NCBI GenBank assembly: GCA_964483105.1
Contig: CAYZZU010000014.1
Span: forward strand, 1-63,539
Source: CAYZZU01 sp964483105
Lineage (GTDB): Bacteria; CG2-30-53-67
DNA: 63,539 nt
Direction: 5' to 3'
Position numbers and translations under genes: made by a program. The first letter of the stretch is position 1; the number at the start of each line of letters is the position of its first letter. The notes under the pieces were generated by a model. The model was not told where the DNA came from. It did not search any database and saw only the letters and a list, made by a program, of their open reading frames with translations. Below, one piece after another: positions 7,759 to 18,300 of the stretch.

Positions 7759-9172
7759 CTTTTCCCGAACCGTGACATTCCGCATCACCCTCTGGTATGC
7801 GGGCCTGTTCGGGACACTCTCCCTGGCGGCTTTTGCCTGGGTCTACCTGGATTTTACCTCCGCTCTCAACCGGGAAGTGGACCGGGAACTTTTCGATGAT
7901 GCGGTTGAATTTGAAACCCTTTACGACCAACACGGCCTGAAGGCGTTACAGCATGAATTGAACCGGGAGGCGGAATCGGACGGGATCGGCCGTGTTTTCA
8001 TGAGGTTTCTTTCTCCAGGAGGGAAAATCCTTGCGTCTTCCGATTTGAGCGTCTGGAGCGGCCTTAAGCTACCGTTGCGGCTCCCAAGCCGGGAATCCGT
8101 CGGTTATGAAACCTTGTTCCTGCCCGGCCGTTCGCATGGGGTTCGGACGATCCTCAGGCCCGTATCGGACGGGAATGTTCTGCAGATCGGGATTACCCTG
8201 CAGGAAAATGAGGCGCTCATGAAACGGTACCGGCATACATCGGGGGCCGCGCTGGCGATGATGCTGCTTTGCGGCGGTCTGGTCGGGTGGATGGTCTCCA
8301 GGCGCGCCATGTCAGGTGTGGCGCGGGTCACACAAACGGCCGTACGGATCGGTCAGGGGGACCTTTCCCGTCGCGTCCCACCCGGGAAAGAGGGACGGGA
8401 GATCAATGATCTGGCGCAGGCTTTTAATGAGATGCTGGACCGGATCCAATCCCTCGTCCGGGAACTGGAAGAGGTAACCCATAATATCGCGCACGACTTG
8501 CGCGGTCCCCTGACCCGGATTCGCGGTATCGCCGAGACGACGTTGACCGGTGACCGGGACCTTGTCGCCTGGCGTGAAATGGCCGGGGCGGTTATTGAAG
8601 AGAGCGACCGGCTCGTGGAGATGATCAACACCATGCTGGAGATTGCACGGACCGATTCCGGTGTTGCGCAACTCTTAAAAACCGATGTGGACATCCGGGC
8701 CGTTCTGCAGGAGGCGGTGGATCTCTTCCAGCCCCTGGCGGAGGATCGGGGGATTACCCTGCAGACCGACTCCCCGGACGTTCCTCTCGCGGTCCGGGGG
8801 AACAGGAGCCGGCTTCAGCGTGCCGTGGCGAACGTTCTGGACAATGCGATCAAGTACACCGGTTCCGGAGGGAAGATCCGTGTGTCCGCGAAGAAGAGCG
8901 CCTCGCGGATCCTGCTCGAAATCTCCGACACCGGTACCGGGATCAACGAAACCGACCTGCCGCATATCTTTGATCGCTTCTACCGGGGCGACCGGAGCCG
9001 TTCCACGCCCGGAAACGGGTTGGGCCTCAGCCTTGCCCGTTCCATTGTCCGGGCCCATGGCGGAGAGATCACCGCCAGGAGTTCACCAGGACAGGGCAGT
9101 CTCTTCACAATTTTTCTCCCCTCTTTCCCTGTTTTACCAGGGAGTCCTCCTGGTGAGTTAACCGAACGGTAA
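7736..9172 (+). CDS. membrane sensor histidine kinase
   Basis: This 478-residue kinase has TM1 at about 15-38, a periplasmic sensor loop (about 40-165), TM2 at about 170-188, a HAMP domain, and a dimerisation helix with the H-box NIAHDLRGPLTRIRG (H253). The ATPase domain has the N-box VLDNAIKYT (N370), G1 DTGTGI (398-403) and G2 GNGLGLS. All catalytic residues are present. It is the cognate partner of the overlapping response regulator. It resembles CusS/PmrB-type sensors in layout; the signal cannot be read from the loop. Confidence 0.94.
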   Translation: MSWKKKNSFSRTVTFRITLWYAGLFGTLSLAAFAWVYLDFTSALNREVDRELFDDAVEFETLYDQHGLKALQHELNREAESDGIGRVFMRFLSPGGKILASSDLSVWSGLKLPLRLPSRESVGYETLFLPGRSHGVRTILRPVSDGNVLQIGITLQENEALMKRYRHTSGAALAMMLLCGGLVGWMVSRRAMSGVARVTQTAVRIGQGDLSRRVPPGKEGREINDLAQAFNEMLDRIQSLVRELEEVTHNIAHDLRGPLTRIRGIAETTLTGDRDLVAWREMAGAVIEESDRLVEMINTMLEIARTDSGVAQLLKTDVDIRAVLQEAVDLFQPLAEDRGITLQTDSPDVPLAVRGNRSRLQRAVANVLDNAIKYTGSGGKIRVSAKKSASRILLEISDTGTGINETDLPHIFDRFYRGDRSRSTPGNGLGLSLARSIVRAHGGEITARSSPGQGSLFTIFLPSFPVLPGSPPGELTER

Positions 9173-9330
9173 TTTTGGCGTCAGGCTGCGGTCACCGCAA
9201 AGGGATAGTTTCCGGGAGCATCATCTGATCCTGGGAACCGGTCGGGTCCGCTACTCCCTTTCTTTGTTGAAAAGGGGGAGGGAATCATCCGGGATCCGGC
9301 GCTCATCACACATAGGGAAAGGATCTTCTT

Positions 9331-11016
9331 GTGAAACAACCTGTTGGCACGATACAACCCGGAGAGCGGCCGGCCGTTTTCTTTTTCTGGGCCACGGCCT
9401 GTTTCCTCCTTTTATGGGCGCTGGGGGTCCGGGCAATCTGGGGACCGGAAGGCCGCTGGGCCGAGATCACCAGAGAAATGATGGCAACCCGTGACTTTTT
9501 CCATCCTGCCCAAAACGGCAATCCTTACTTTGACAAACCCCTTTTGTCATACTGGTTCATCACGTTCACTTCCATCCTGTTCGGCAGACTCAATGAATGG
9601 ACCCTGCGAATCCCGAGTGCCCTCTCCGCCCTGGCCGGGCTCTGGGCTACCATCGACATCGGCCGGAGGCTCTGGTCGGAAAGGGTGGGACGGATGGCGG
9701 GCTGGCTGCTTTTGACTACCTACGGTGTGCTCTTCTGGGGGAGGGTGGGTACCGCCGAGATGGAGAATCTCGCCGCGGCGGTCCTGGCCGTGGCCTGGTA
9801 CTGGAGGCGGAGGAAACATCTCAACTTTTTCACCTTTCTGGTCTTCTACCTGATCTGTTTTTCGGGTGCGAATACCAAGGGACTTGCGGCGCTCATCATT
9901 CCGGCACTGGCCGTTTTCCCGGATATGATCCGGAACCGCCGCTTAAAGCACCTTGTGAAACCCCCACACCTCCTGGCCCTAATCATCGGGATCACGGTCT
10001 ATCTGGCGCCGTTCCTCTACGCCGATGCCACCCGGCATGGATATGGGGAAAGCGGGCTTTTTCTGGTCTTCCGTGAGAATTTTCAGCGATATTTCAGTCC
10101 CTTCGACCACGTGAAACCCTTTTATGTCTACCTGTACTATCTCCCACTCTTTTTTCTCCCCTGGACGCCGATGTTTTTGACGGCGCTGTTCGGGGTGTTC
10201 CCCTCTATCAGGGACCTGGGGTCCAGCTCCCGCTGGCTTCTGGAGGCTTCTCTCCTGATTTTTCTCTTCTTTTCGGGATCCGGTTCGAGGAGAAGCTATT
10301 ATATCCTCCCCCTTCTCCCCTACTGTGCCCTCGGGACCGCCGTCTTTTTCCATTCCGAAGGAAGGGAGAGCCTCAAACGATTCGGACTCTCTCTTCAGGA
10401 AGGCCTTCTGATACTGCTTGCCGTGATTGAGGTTGCAAGCCCTCTGCTGGGGCACATGATCCGGGCACACACCGGTTTTGTTCCCTCCCGGGAACTGGTG
10501 TGGATGACGTTCGGGATCGGGGTGATTACCCTGCTTTTCCGGTTCTTCGGGCGCCGTGCGTCCGCTTTTTTCTCCATCCTGACCGGAACGGCGCCCCGGG
10601 TCGCCGTTCCGGTTCTTATGGCTTCTGTTCTGATGGGCGGTTTTTTCTGCGGGCAGCAGGTCGTTCTGGAGGGGTATCGTACCGAAAGGCCCTTTGTGCA
10701 AGCGCTGAAGAAACGGATTTCAGGGCCGCCGCGAAAAGAGATCGCTTTCTACAAGGTGGTTTCCCCCAAGATCCTCTTTTACCTGGACCATTCCGGCCCG
10801 GTCCGTGTTCTGCCGGACACGGCAGCCGTCCTGTCCTATCTCCGGTCCGGTCCGGGGGAGAAGATCCTTGTGGCGCGCCGTACCTATCTTCCGGAGCTTT
10901 CACCCCTGCTCCCGGCCGGCGTCGGTGAACATCCGGCCCTGAGCGAAAGGACCCTGTCCGATCGGTGGGCATCGGAGAAAAAACCGGGGAATTTGATTGC
11001 GTGGGTACTTCCATGA
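9331..11016 (+). CDS. ArnT/PMT-like membrane glycosyltransferase 1
   Basis: This polytopic GT-C protein (561 residues, about a dozen membrane segments) resembles ArnT, which transfers 4-amino-arabinose from undecaprenyl phosphate to lipid A. The first periplasmic loop reads GPEGRWAEITREMMAT, followed by YFDKPLLSYW. Relative to ArnT-type DE-RYAEI, the Asp is replaced by P39 while E40 remains, so activity or acceptor may differ. It starts at GTG after GGGAAAGG. The next gene, a paralogue, overlaps by four bases. The sugar donor and acceptor are unknown, and no arnA-F synthesis genes are nearby. Confidence 0.85.
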   Translation: MKQPVGTIQPGERPAVFFFWATACFLLLWALGVRAIWGPEGRWAEITREMMATRDFFHPAQNGNPYFDKPLLSYWFITFTSILFGRLNEWTLRIPSALSALAGLWATIDIGRRLWSERVGRMAGWLLLTTYGVLFWGRVGTAEMENLAAAVLAVAWYWRRRKHLNFFTFLVFYLICFSGANTKGLAALIIPALAVFPDMIRNRRLKHLVKPPHLLALIIGITVYLAPFLYADATRHGYGESGLFLVFRENFQRYFSPFDHVKPFYVYLYYLPLFFLPWTPMFLTALFGVFPSIRDLGSSSRWLLEASLLIFLFFSGSGSRRSYYILPLLPYCALGTAVFFHSEGRESLKRFGLSLQEGLLILLAVIEVASPLLGHMIRAHTGFVPSRELVWMTFGIGVITLLFRFFGRRASAFFSILTGTAPRVAVPVLMASVLMGGFFCGQQVVLEGYRTERPFVQALKKRISGPPRKEIAFYKVVSPKILFYLDHSGPVRVLPDTAAVLSYLRSGPGEKILVARRTYLPELSPLLPAGVGEHPALSERTLSDRWASEKKPGNLIAWVLP

Positions 11017-12707
11017 TCCTGTCGGAACCTACGGAGAGGAGGACGGCCCTCGTTATCGTGGGCCTGTTCCTGCTGGTTTACCTCGCCCCCCTCGGGGTCC
11101 GGCCGCTGCTGGTTCCCGACGAGATCCGATACGCTGAGATCCCCAGAGAAATGCTGGCTACCGGAGATTGGATGGTCCCTCACCTGGACGGGGTCCGTTA
11201 TTTCGAGAAACCGGTCCTGGGGTACTGGGCCGTTGCGGGCGCCGTGTCCCTCCTGGGTCAGAACCATTTCGCCGTTCGATTCTCCTCCGCTCTCGCCGCC
11301 GCGGTTTCCGCCTGGATGCTCTTCCTGATGATGCGCAGATTCTTTCCCGGATCCGGTGCCGGTCTGCCGGCTCCGGTCATCTACCTGACGTTTCTGGAGG
11401 TCTTCGTCCTGGGAGTGTTCAACGTCCCGGATGGGATCTTTTCCCTGTTCTTGACGGGGGCATTGGTCTCTTTTTTCTATGCCGACCGGGAGGTTCGAAA
11501 AAAGAAGAGACTCGGATTTCTGATTTTGAGCGGGTTCTTCTGCGGGGCGGCCTTCCTGACCAAGGGGTTTTTAGCCTTTGCCCTCCCGCTTGCCGTCATT
11601 GTTCCGTACCTGCTCTGGGAGAAGCGGGGAGGCGCCCTCTTTCCGACTCTTCCGATTCTGTTGTTATCGGCCGTGTTGGTCGCGCTTCCCTGGTCTCTGG
11701 GCATCTACAGGCGGGCGCCCGATTTCTGGCACTATTTTTTCTGGGTCGAGCATATCCGTCGCTTCTTTTCCAGTGACCCTCAACATCCTCAGCCTTTCTG
11801 GTTTTTTGTGCCGGTCCTGCTGGCCGGCACTTTCCCCTGGACACTACTCGCCCCCGCCGTCCTCTCGGGTCTGAGAAAGAGAGGGCCTGTCGATCCTCTC
11901 ATCCGTTATGCCATCTGCTGGTTCCTGTTCCCCTTCCTGCTTCTCTCGGCTTCACATGGGAAACTCTTGACGTATATTCTTCCCTGTTTTCCTCCGCTCG
12001 CCGTCCTGGTTTCCGTGGGCTTACGGCAATATCTCCTGGAGGGAAAGTCGCGCGCCGTTTCATCCGGCATTTCGTTCCTGGCCGTCGTGACAGGATTGAT
12101 GCTGCTCCTGCTCGTACTCAACCATGCGGACGGCGTGCTATTCGCGCCGTTGTACGGAAGCGGGGAACAATGGAAATGGTGGGCGGGTGTCTCTGCTCTT
12201 CTCGGGTCAATCGTCGTTCTTGCCTTCGCGAAAAGAACGGGAGATGCCGGGAAAAGTCTTCTCTTCTTCGCGCTGGCCGCGGCCCTCTTCCTGGGGGGGG
12301 TCCATGTCGCGTTTCCAGGTAGGATCCTGAAGACCAAAACTCCGGTTCCTTCCCTGATGAGGCACGCCGCACTGGCCGGTTCGCACACGCTCCTGGTTTC
12401 CGAGGAGTCCCTCGCGGCATCCGTCTGCTGGTCTTTCAAGAGATCGGATGTCCGGATCATCGGGCCTGCCGGGGAGTTACGCTACGGGCTCGGTTACAGC
12501 GATTCCCGTTTCATGCACCTTTCACCGGTCGGATTCGGAACCCTGGTCCGCCGGCGTGGCGGACGCATTCTCCTGATCGTGGAGTCGGATACATACAACC
12601 GATACAGAGACAAGATCCCAAGACCGGACCGGCTGGAGCGCGACGGCGCGCTGGTGTTCGCCCTCTTCGACCGGGGGGAATCGGTGCCCCGGATGACCGT
12701 ACGGTAA
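11013..12707 (+). CDS. ArnT/PMT-like membrane glycosyltransferase 2
   Basis: This second GT-C enzyme (564 residues) has an intact first-loop motif PDEIRYAEIPREMLATGDW (D36, E37) and YFEKPVLGYW, closer to authentic ArnT than its upstream paralogue. It has many membrane segments and a smaller soluble C-terminal part. The ATG overlaps the preceding stop (ATGA), so coupling with gene 1 is expected; a longer start at 10965 inside the previous gene is rejected. It lies between a two-component system and an efflux operon, consistent with envelope or lipid A modification. The specific sugar is unresolved. Confidence 0.88.
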   Translation: MILSEPTERRTALVIVGLFLLVYLAPLGVRPLLVPDEIRYAEIPREMLATGDWMVPHLDGVRYFEKPVLGYWAVAGAVSLLGQNHFAVRFSSALAAAVSAWMLFLMMRRFFPGSGAGLPAPVIYLTFLEVFVLGVFNVPDGIFSLFLTGALVSFFYADREVRKKKRLGFLILSGFFCGAAFLTKGFLAFALPLAVIVPYLLWEKRGGALFPTLPILLLSAVLVALPWSLGIYRRAPDFWHYFFWVEHIRRFFSSDPQHPQPFWFFVPVLLAGTFPWTLLAPAVLSGLRKRGPVDPLIRYAICWFLFPFLLLSASHGKLLTYILPCFPPLAVLVSVGLRQYLLEGKSRAVSSGISFLAVVTGLMLLLLVLNHADGVLFAPLYGSGEQWKWWAGVSALLGSIVVLAFAKRTGDAGKSLLFFALAAALFLGGVHVAFPGRILKTKTPVPSLMRHAALAGSHTLLVSEESLAASVCWSFKRSDVRIIGPAGELRYGLGYSDSRFMHLSPVGFGTLVRRRGGRILLIVESDTYNRYRDKIPRPDRLERDGALVFALFDRGESVPRMTVR

Positions 12708-12791
12708 TCTTCCGGTGATCGCGGGATTATCGCGGCTGGGGTATTCTGTAAAAATAGAATGGAGTCACCGGTCAAACGGGAGAAAAATCCC

Positions 12792-14180
12792 ATGAAACGA
12801 ACCCGGAAAATCATGCATCCGGTGATCGTTGTGGTCACCATACTGTTGTGTGGATGCGCCCATTATCATCCCCTGCCTTTGACTTCCGAGAGAATGACCT
12901 CGGAACTCAGACCGCCGGAGTTGGCGGCGGTCCGCGTCCTCGCGAAGACCCTGAAACACCCCCTCCTTCCGCCGCTCTCCTTTGATGAGCGGGACGGGCT
13001 CTCCCCCGATGAGGCCGCTGTCCTGGCCGTGATCGGGAATCCAAGACTCCGTGCCGTCCGGGATGAACGCGGGGTCGCCCGGGCCCAGCTTCTGCAGGCC
13101 GGGATCCTGCCCAATCCCGTTCTTTCCGTTAGCCTGGAGCGCCCCACCGGGGGACTGACCGCGGGTACCGTCAACGCATACGGCACGCAACTGGATTGGG
13201 AAATTACTTCGCTGATTACCCGGGACTCCAGGGAAAGGGCCGCGGCCGCCCAGGTGAAAGCGATCGATCTGTCGGTGGCATGGCGGGAATGGCAGGTCGC
13301 CCAGGAGGCAAGGATTCACTGCCTGAGACTCTTCTGGACCGGAAAGAAGATCTCCCTGCTGGAACAATCCCGGGAGGATCTTTGCAACAACCTGAAGAGG
13401 ATCGAACAGGCGGTAGCGTCCGGGGAAAAGACCGCCGTGGATCTCGCCGCGGCGAAAGCCTCCCTGAGCCGGGTCCGGGAGGACCTGGCACGGACGCAGT
13501 GGGAGCGGGAACAGGAACGGCTCGCGCTGAACCGGGCCATGGGGTTTCCGCCGGATCGGATCTTTCCCATTCAAAAAATTTCCCCCTCCCGGGATTGGTT
13601 GGAACGGGTTGAAAAAGATCCGCAAACTCACCCGGAGGAGAGGCGGCTTGACCTCCTCGCGCTGAGGATGGGGTATCAGAGCCGGGAAGCGGATCTGCGG
13701 ACTGCGGTCCTTGCGCAGTTCCCGAAGATCGGGATCGGCCTGATCCACGCGCGGGATACCGGGGACGTGATCACCACCGGTCCGGCCGTCACCCTGGAGT
13801 TCCCCCTGTTCGATCGGAACCAGGGGCGCATCGCCCTGGAAAGGGCGACCCGGAAGAAGCTCTTCGATGAATACACGGCTCGCGTTTTCGAGGCCCGGTC
13901 GCAGATCGCCGGTATTCTTCAACAGGCGGAGGCGATACGGTCCAGGATCCGGTTGGCGGCGGATGCGGTGCAGACGCAGAGACATCTTGTCAAGACCTAC
14001 GGGCTTGCCCTCGGCCGGGGAAATGCCGACATCTTAAGTTATGTCCGGGCCGAAAATGACTGGAGGGGAAAAAAGATCGATTTGCTGAACCTGCGGGAGG
14101 CACTGACGGACCTTGGGGTCGCCTTTGAATCGGCATCGGGACGATATATCCCCCTGTCCGGGAGAGGAGGAACGGAATGA
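12792..14180 (+). CDS. TolC-family outer-membrane efflux lipoprotein
   Basis: This is the outer-membrane channel of a tripartite efflux pump. The 462-residue protein begins MKRTRKIMH, has a hydrophobic signal and a lipobox-like LCGC, then the long alpha-helical repeats of the OEP family. The ATG at 12792 is chosen because GGGAG precedes it by nine bases; an upstream ATG at 12759 lacks a ribosome site. It overlaps the adaptor gene start by four bases. Together with the two following genes it makes a complete RND pump. Confidence 0.87.
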   Translation: MKRTRKIMHPVIVVVTILLCGCAHYHPLPLTSERMTSELRPPELAAVRVLAKTLKHPLLPPLSFDERDGLSPDEAAVLAVIGNPRLRAVRDERGVARAQLLQAGILPNPVLSVSLERPTGGLTAGTVNAYGTQLDWEITSLITRDSRERAAAAQVKAIDLSVAWREWQVAQEARIHCLRLFWTGKKISLLEQSREDLCNNLKRIEQAVASGEKTAVDLAAAKASLSRVREDLARTQWEREQERLALNRAMGFPPDRIFPIQKISPSRDWLERVEKDPQTHPEERRLDLLALRMGYQSREADLRTAVLAQFPKIGIGLIHARDTGDVITTGPAVTLEFPLFDRNQGRIALERATRKKLFDEYTARVFEARSQIAGILQQAEAIRSRIRLAADAVQTQRHLVKTYGLALGRGNADILSYVRAENDWRGKKIDLLNLREALTDLGVAFESASGRYIPLSGRGGTE

Positions 14181-15268
14181 TGCGACGCACCGTCGGGTTC
14201 ATTGAATTCATGGCCGTGATCGCAGTGATCGGCAGCCTGGCATGGTACGCGGGAAACCGGTCGGGCCGCGAACGGAATTCCCCTGCAACACCGCCCATGG
14301 TGGAGCAGATCCAGACCGGCACCCCGGAACGGAGGGATTTCGCGGTCCGGATCCGCTGGCTCGGGAAAGTGGAGAGTACGGGATCCGTCTCCCTGATTGC
14401 GCTGGAACCGGGCCGGATCGTTTCCGTGACCTCACCGGACGAGACAGCAGTCAGGAAAGGGGCGCTTCTCTTTACCCTGGGCGGTCCCCGGGTTCAGAGA
14501 CGTTCCGGGATCCTCCGGGCAAGGATCGTCTCTCTCCGTGAACGAGTGGCCCTGGTCCGGCAAACCACGGCCCTGAAACAGGAGGCGGTGGCGCAGAGGA
14601 TCTCGAAAAGGGAGGAGCTTTTATCGGCGAAAAACAGCCTGTCCCGCCTCCGCACGAAGCTCGGGGATGCCGAGCGGGCCTTCTCTTCCTTTCAGGAGAA
14701 TCTCCGGGTTCGGGCGCCGCGGGACGGCGTGGTGACGGGGCGTCGCGTCAACGTGGGCCAGGAGGTTGAAAAAGGCGATGTCCTGGCCGAACTGGTCCCG
14801 CCGAAATCCCTGAGAATCGTCGCAACCCTCTACCCGCCTGGAAACATCCCGCTTGTGGGACTTCCTGCCGCGGTGGAGACCCCGGACGGCAAGGAGGTCT
14901 TTGCAACCGTGACAAAAGTACGGCCCCGGCGCACACCGGAAGGCGCCTCCACGGTTTGGCTTGAGGGTGGAGAGATTCACAGGCACTTCGCCCCGGGGGA
15001 AACCGTGTCGGGTCGGCTGGTCCTGTCCCGTCACGAAAATGCCCTGGCCCTTCCCCTGTCGGCCATTGTCCGTGATGAACAGGAACGGGCCTTTGTCTTC
15101 GTAAAGGGACCCGGCGGTTACCATCAGCGGTCCGTGAAAACCGGCGAGGTCTCCGATGGATGGGTGGAGATCAAAGAAGGGGTCGGAGAAGGGGACAGCG
15201 TGGTGGTGCGCGGGGCCTATGAACTCTTCTACCGGGACTTTAACCGGATCTACAAGGTCGAGGACTGA
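14177..15268 (+). CDS. RND efflux membrane-fusion (adaptor) protein
   Basis: This HlyD/AcrA-type periplasmic adaptor (363 residues) has an N-terminal membrane anchor (about 10-25), a biotinyl-lipoyl-like half motif, a coiled-coil hairpin region (about 115-180) and a second lipoyl half with RAPRDGVVTGRRVNVGQEVEKGD. The C-terminal barrel and membrane-proximal domains follow. Tandem ATGs sit after GGAGGAACGGA; the first overlaps the TolC-like stop. It links the upstream channel with the permease 36 bases downstream. Confidence 0.9.
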   Translation: MMRRTVGFIEFMAVIAVIGSLAWYAGNRSGRERNSPATPPMVEQIQTGTPERRDFAVRIRWLGKVESTGSVSLIALEPGRIVSVTSPDETAVRKGALLFTLGGPRVQRRSGILRARIVSLRERVALVRQTTALKQEAVAQRISKREELLSAKNSLSRLRTKLGDAERAFSSFQENLRVRAPRDGVVTGRRVNVGQEVEKGDVLAELVPPKSLRIVATLYPPGNIPLVGLPAAVETPDGKEVFATVTKVRPRRTPEGASTVWLEGGEIHRHFAPGETVSGRLVLSRHENALALPLSAIVRDEQERAFVFVKGPGGYHQRSVKTGEVSDGWVEIKEGVGEGDSVVVRGAYELFYRDFNRIYKVED

Positions 15269-15304
15269 CGGTTTCGTAACAAGTCCGTCTGCCGGGAGTA
15301 ATCG

Positions 15305-18300
15305 ATGCGGAGTTTCCTGCGATTTGTGATCCAGTATCCCATGGCCACCGTCCTGGTGGTCGTGGCCATGGGCCTCGGCGGCATTTATTCGGTCCGGCAC
15401 ATGCCGGTCGACCTGTTCCCGAACCTTGAACTCCCGCTCGTCAATATCATCACCCACTATCCCGGAGCGGCGCCCGGTGAGATGGAACGCCTTGTCTCAA
15501 GGCCGATCGAGGACGCGGTCCGCACCCTCCCCGGTGTCAAGCGTGTGGCCTCCACATCCGTGCAGGGGATCTCGCAGGTCACGGTGGAATTCACCTGGGA
15601 GACCACGGTTCGCGACGCCCGGCAACTGATTCAGGCCCGTCTGGGGCGGGTCGGCGGAATTCTTCCGGCAGGCATTATCCCGCGGCTCGAAAGCATCGGC
15701 ACCACACTGCAGGAGGTCTGCGGCTACGTCATCTATGGGGCCGACGACCCTGTCGTCCTTCGCAATATCGTTCGACACGATCTGTCAAACCGTATCATGG
15801 GTGTGGACGGGGTCTCCTGGGTGCAAGTGTTGGGGGGGGACCGGCGGGCCTTCGACGTGGAGATCCGCCCCGAAACACTGACCCGTCTGAATTGGACCGT
15901 CGATGATGTCGTCTCTGTTTTGAAAAGAGCGAACGTCTCGGCGGTGGCCGGTATTCTCGACGAATCCGGGCGGGAGTATTTGATCCGCGGCGACGCTCGC
16001 CTGAGGACGCTCGAAGATATCCGTTCCCTGCCGATCCGGACATCCGGGGGAAAATCCATTCTGCTCGGGTCTGTAGCGAAGGTCCATGAAGGCCGCGTCC
16101 CGAGGTATTACACGGTCCACGGAGACGGAGTCCCCGCGGTGGCGATGATTGTGCGCAAGCAGCCGGGGGCGAGCACGGTCCGTGTGGTTCAGGGGGTCGA
16201 AGAGGCGCTCTTAAACCTTTCGGGACTTCTCCCGCCGGGTACGCAGGTCAAGAAGTTCTACGATCAATCGGAGATCATCCGGGAGTCGCAGGCGGAGATC
16301 CTCTGGGATCTCCTGATCGGGGCGGGGCTGGTAATCCTGGTCCTCTACTTCTTCCTCGGAGCGTTCCGGCCGACCTGGATCGTGGCCCTGACCATACCGG
16401 TTACCTTTCTTGCCACCCTCGCCATCCTGAAAGTAGCGGGCCAGGGGCTCAACATGATCACCATGACGGCGCTGGCGCTCGTCATCGGGATGATCGTGGA
16501 CGACGCCATTGTCGTCATGGAGAACATCTACCGGCACAGCCGTATGACGTCATCGGCCCGGGAGGCGAGTATCGAGGGGGCGCTTCAGATCACCGGTCCG
16601 GATGCCTCGGGGACACTGACCACCGTGGCGGCCTTTCTGCCGCTGGTGATCGTCACCGGGATCGCGGCGCTTTTCCTGAGGCCTTTCGGAATCACGGTCA
16701 GCGCCGCCCTCCTCGTTTCCCTCGCTTTATCACTGACGCTGGTCCCCCTGCTCTCCAGCCGGGGCGGACCGCCGGTCCATTCTGTCGATTTCCCAGGCGC
16801 CCGTCTTCTCGCTTTTCTGGAGAGGCTGCTCCAAAGGACCTTGAAATTTTCCTTCCGGCACAGGCGGATGGTCCCGGCCCTGGCCGCCCTTGCTCTCGGC
16901 CTCGCGGGATGGATCGCCTACCAAAGCAAGGTATCCGTTCTGCCGTCCGTCGACGAGGGGGCCATCCTGGTCGAATATGTCATGCCTCCCGGCACATCGC
17001 TGTCGGAAAGCAACCGGATCGGAGGGATCGTTGAACGGTTCGCCCTGGCGGATCCGGACGTATCGTCCGTCTACCGGAGAACGGGTTCTCCCGGAATCGG
17101 TTACCAGATTGAAGGGGTCAACAAGGGGGAGTTGTTGATCAAGCTGAAGCCCAAGTCCGTTCGGAGCCGGCAGGTCACGGAAATTACCCGCGCCCTGAAG
17201 GCATCCTATTCCAAATTGAACGGAGTCGTCTTTCTCTACCACCAGCCGACACAGGAAAAGATCGACGAAAGCTTTTCCGGCCTGCCGGCCCTGTTCGGCG
17301 TCACGATCTACGGCACCGATATGGAGACCCTGACCGCCCTGGCCGGCCGGGTTGAAACCGCGCTCTCTCAGGAACCCGGCATCTCGAACATCGTGAACAA
17401 TACGAAGGTGAAGGTCCCCGAGATCGATATCCGGATTCACTATCCCCGTCTCGCGCAATACGGGGTGGAGGTCACGAGTCTGCTGAACACGATCCGGGCG
17501 GCCCGTCTCGGCGTCGAGGGGACACGGATACTCCGGCAGAAGGAAGAGGTTTCCGTGCGGGTCCGGATCAAAACGGGTGGTCGTTTCGATCTTCAGGGTC
17601 TTCGGAATCTGCCGGTCGGGACAGCGGACGGAGGATGGGTTCCATTGGAACGCCTGGCCGCAATCACCATTCGTTACGCACCGTCCGCGATCACCCGCTT
17701 GAACGGCCAACGTGAAATCACGCTCCTGGCCGAGGTGGGAGGCGGCATCCCTTCGGCGGTCAAGCGGCTGCGGAAAAGGTTTCAATCGATCCCCCTTCCG
17801 AAAGGGTACAGCATTCACTTCACGGGTCAGTACAAGGTCCTCATGGATACGGTCCATGAGATGTTCGTGGCGTTCCTGGCCGCCGTTCTCCTGATCTACC
17901 TGGTTTTGGTAACGCAGTTCAAATCCCGGCTCCAGCCGTTGATTCTCCTGGTGACCATTCCCCTGACCTTGGTGGGCGCGTTGATCGCACTCTTCATCAC
18001 CCGCCGGGGGATCGATCTCTCCGTTGGAATGGGGATCCTCACCCTCGTGGGGATTGCCGTCAACAATGCCATTGTCCTGATCGACACCGCCAACCGGGAG
18101 CGGGCCTTGGGCAAGACCATGGCCGAGGCCTTTCTTGCCTCCGCCTCCATACGCCTGCGGCCGATCCTCTTGACGAGCCTGACCACCATCGCAGCGCTGA
18201 TTCCCGCCGCCATCGGGATCACCGTCGGCTCCCGGATCTTTCAACCCTTTGCGATCACCGTAATCGGTGGGCTGGTCAGCGGGATCTTCGCCACCCTGGT

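Noticed and set aside
16730..18244. Long open frame opposite the first RND permease
   Set aside because: It lies on the opposite strand of a clearly conserved gene in GC-rich DNA; its protein has no recognisable motifs, and similar shadow frames oppose hcp, the TolC gene and priA.
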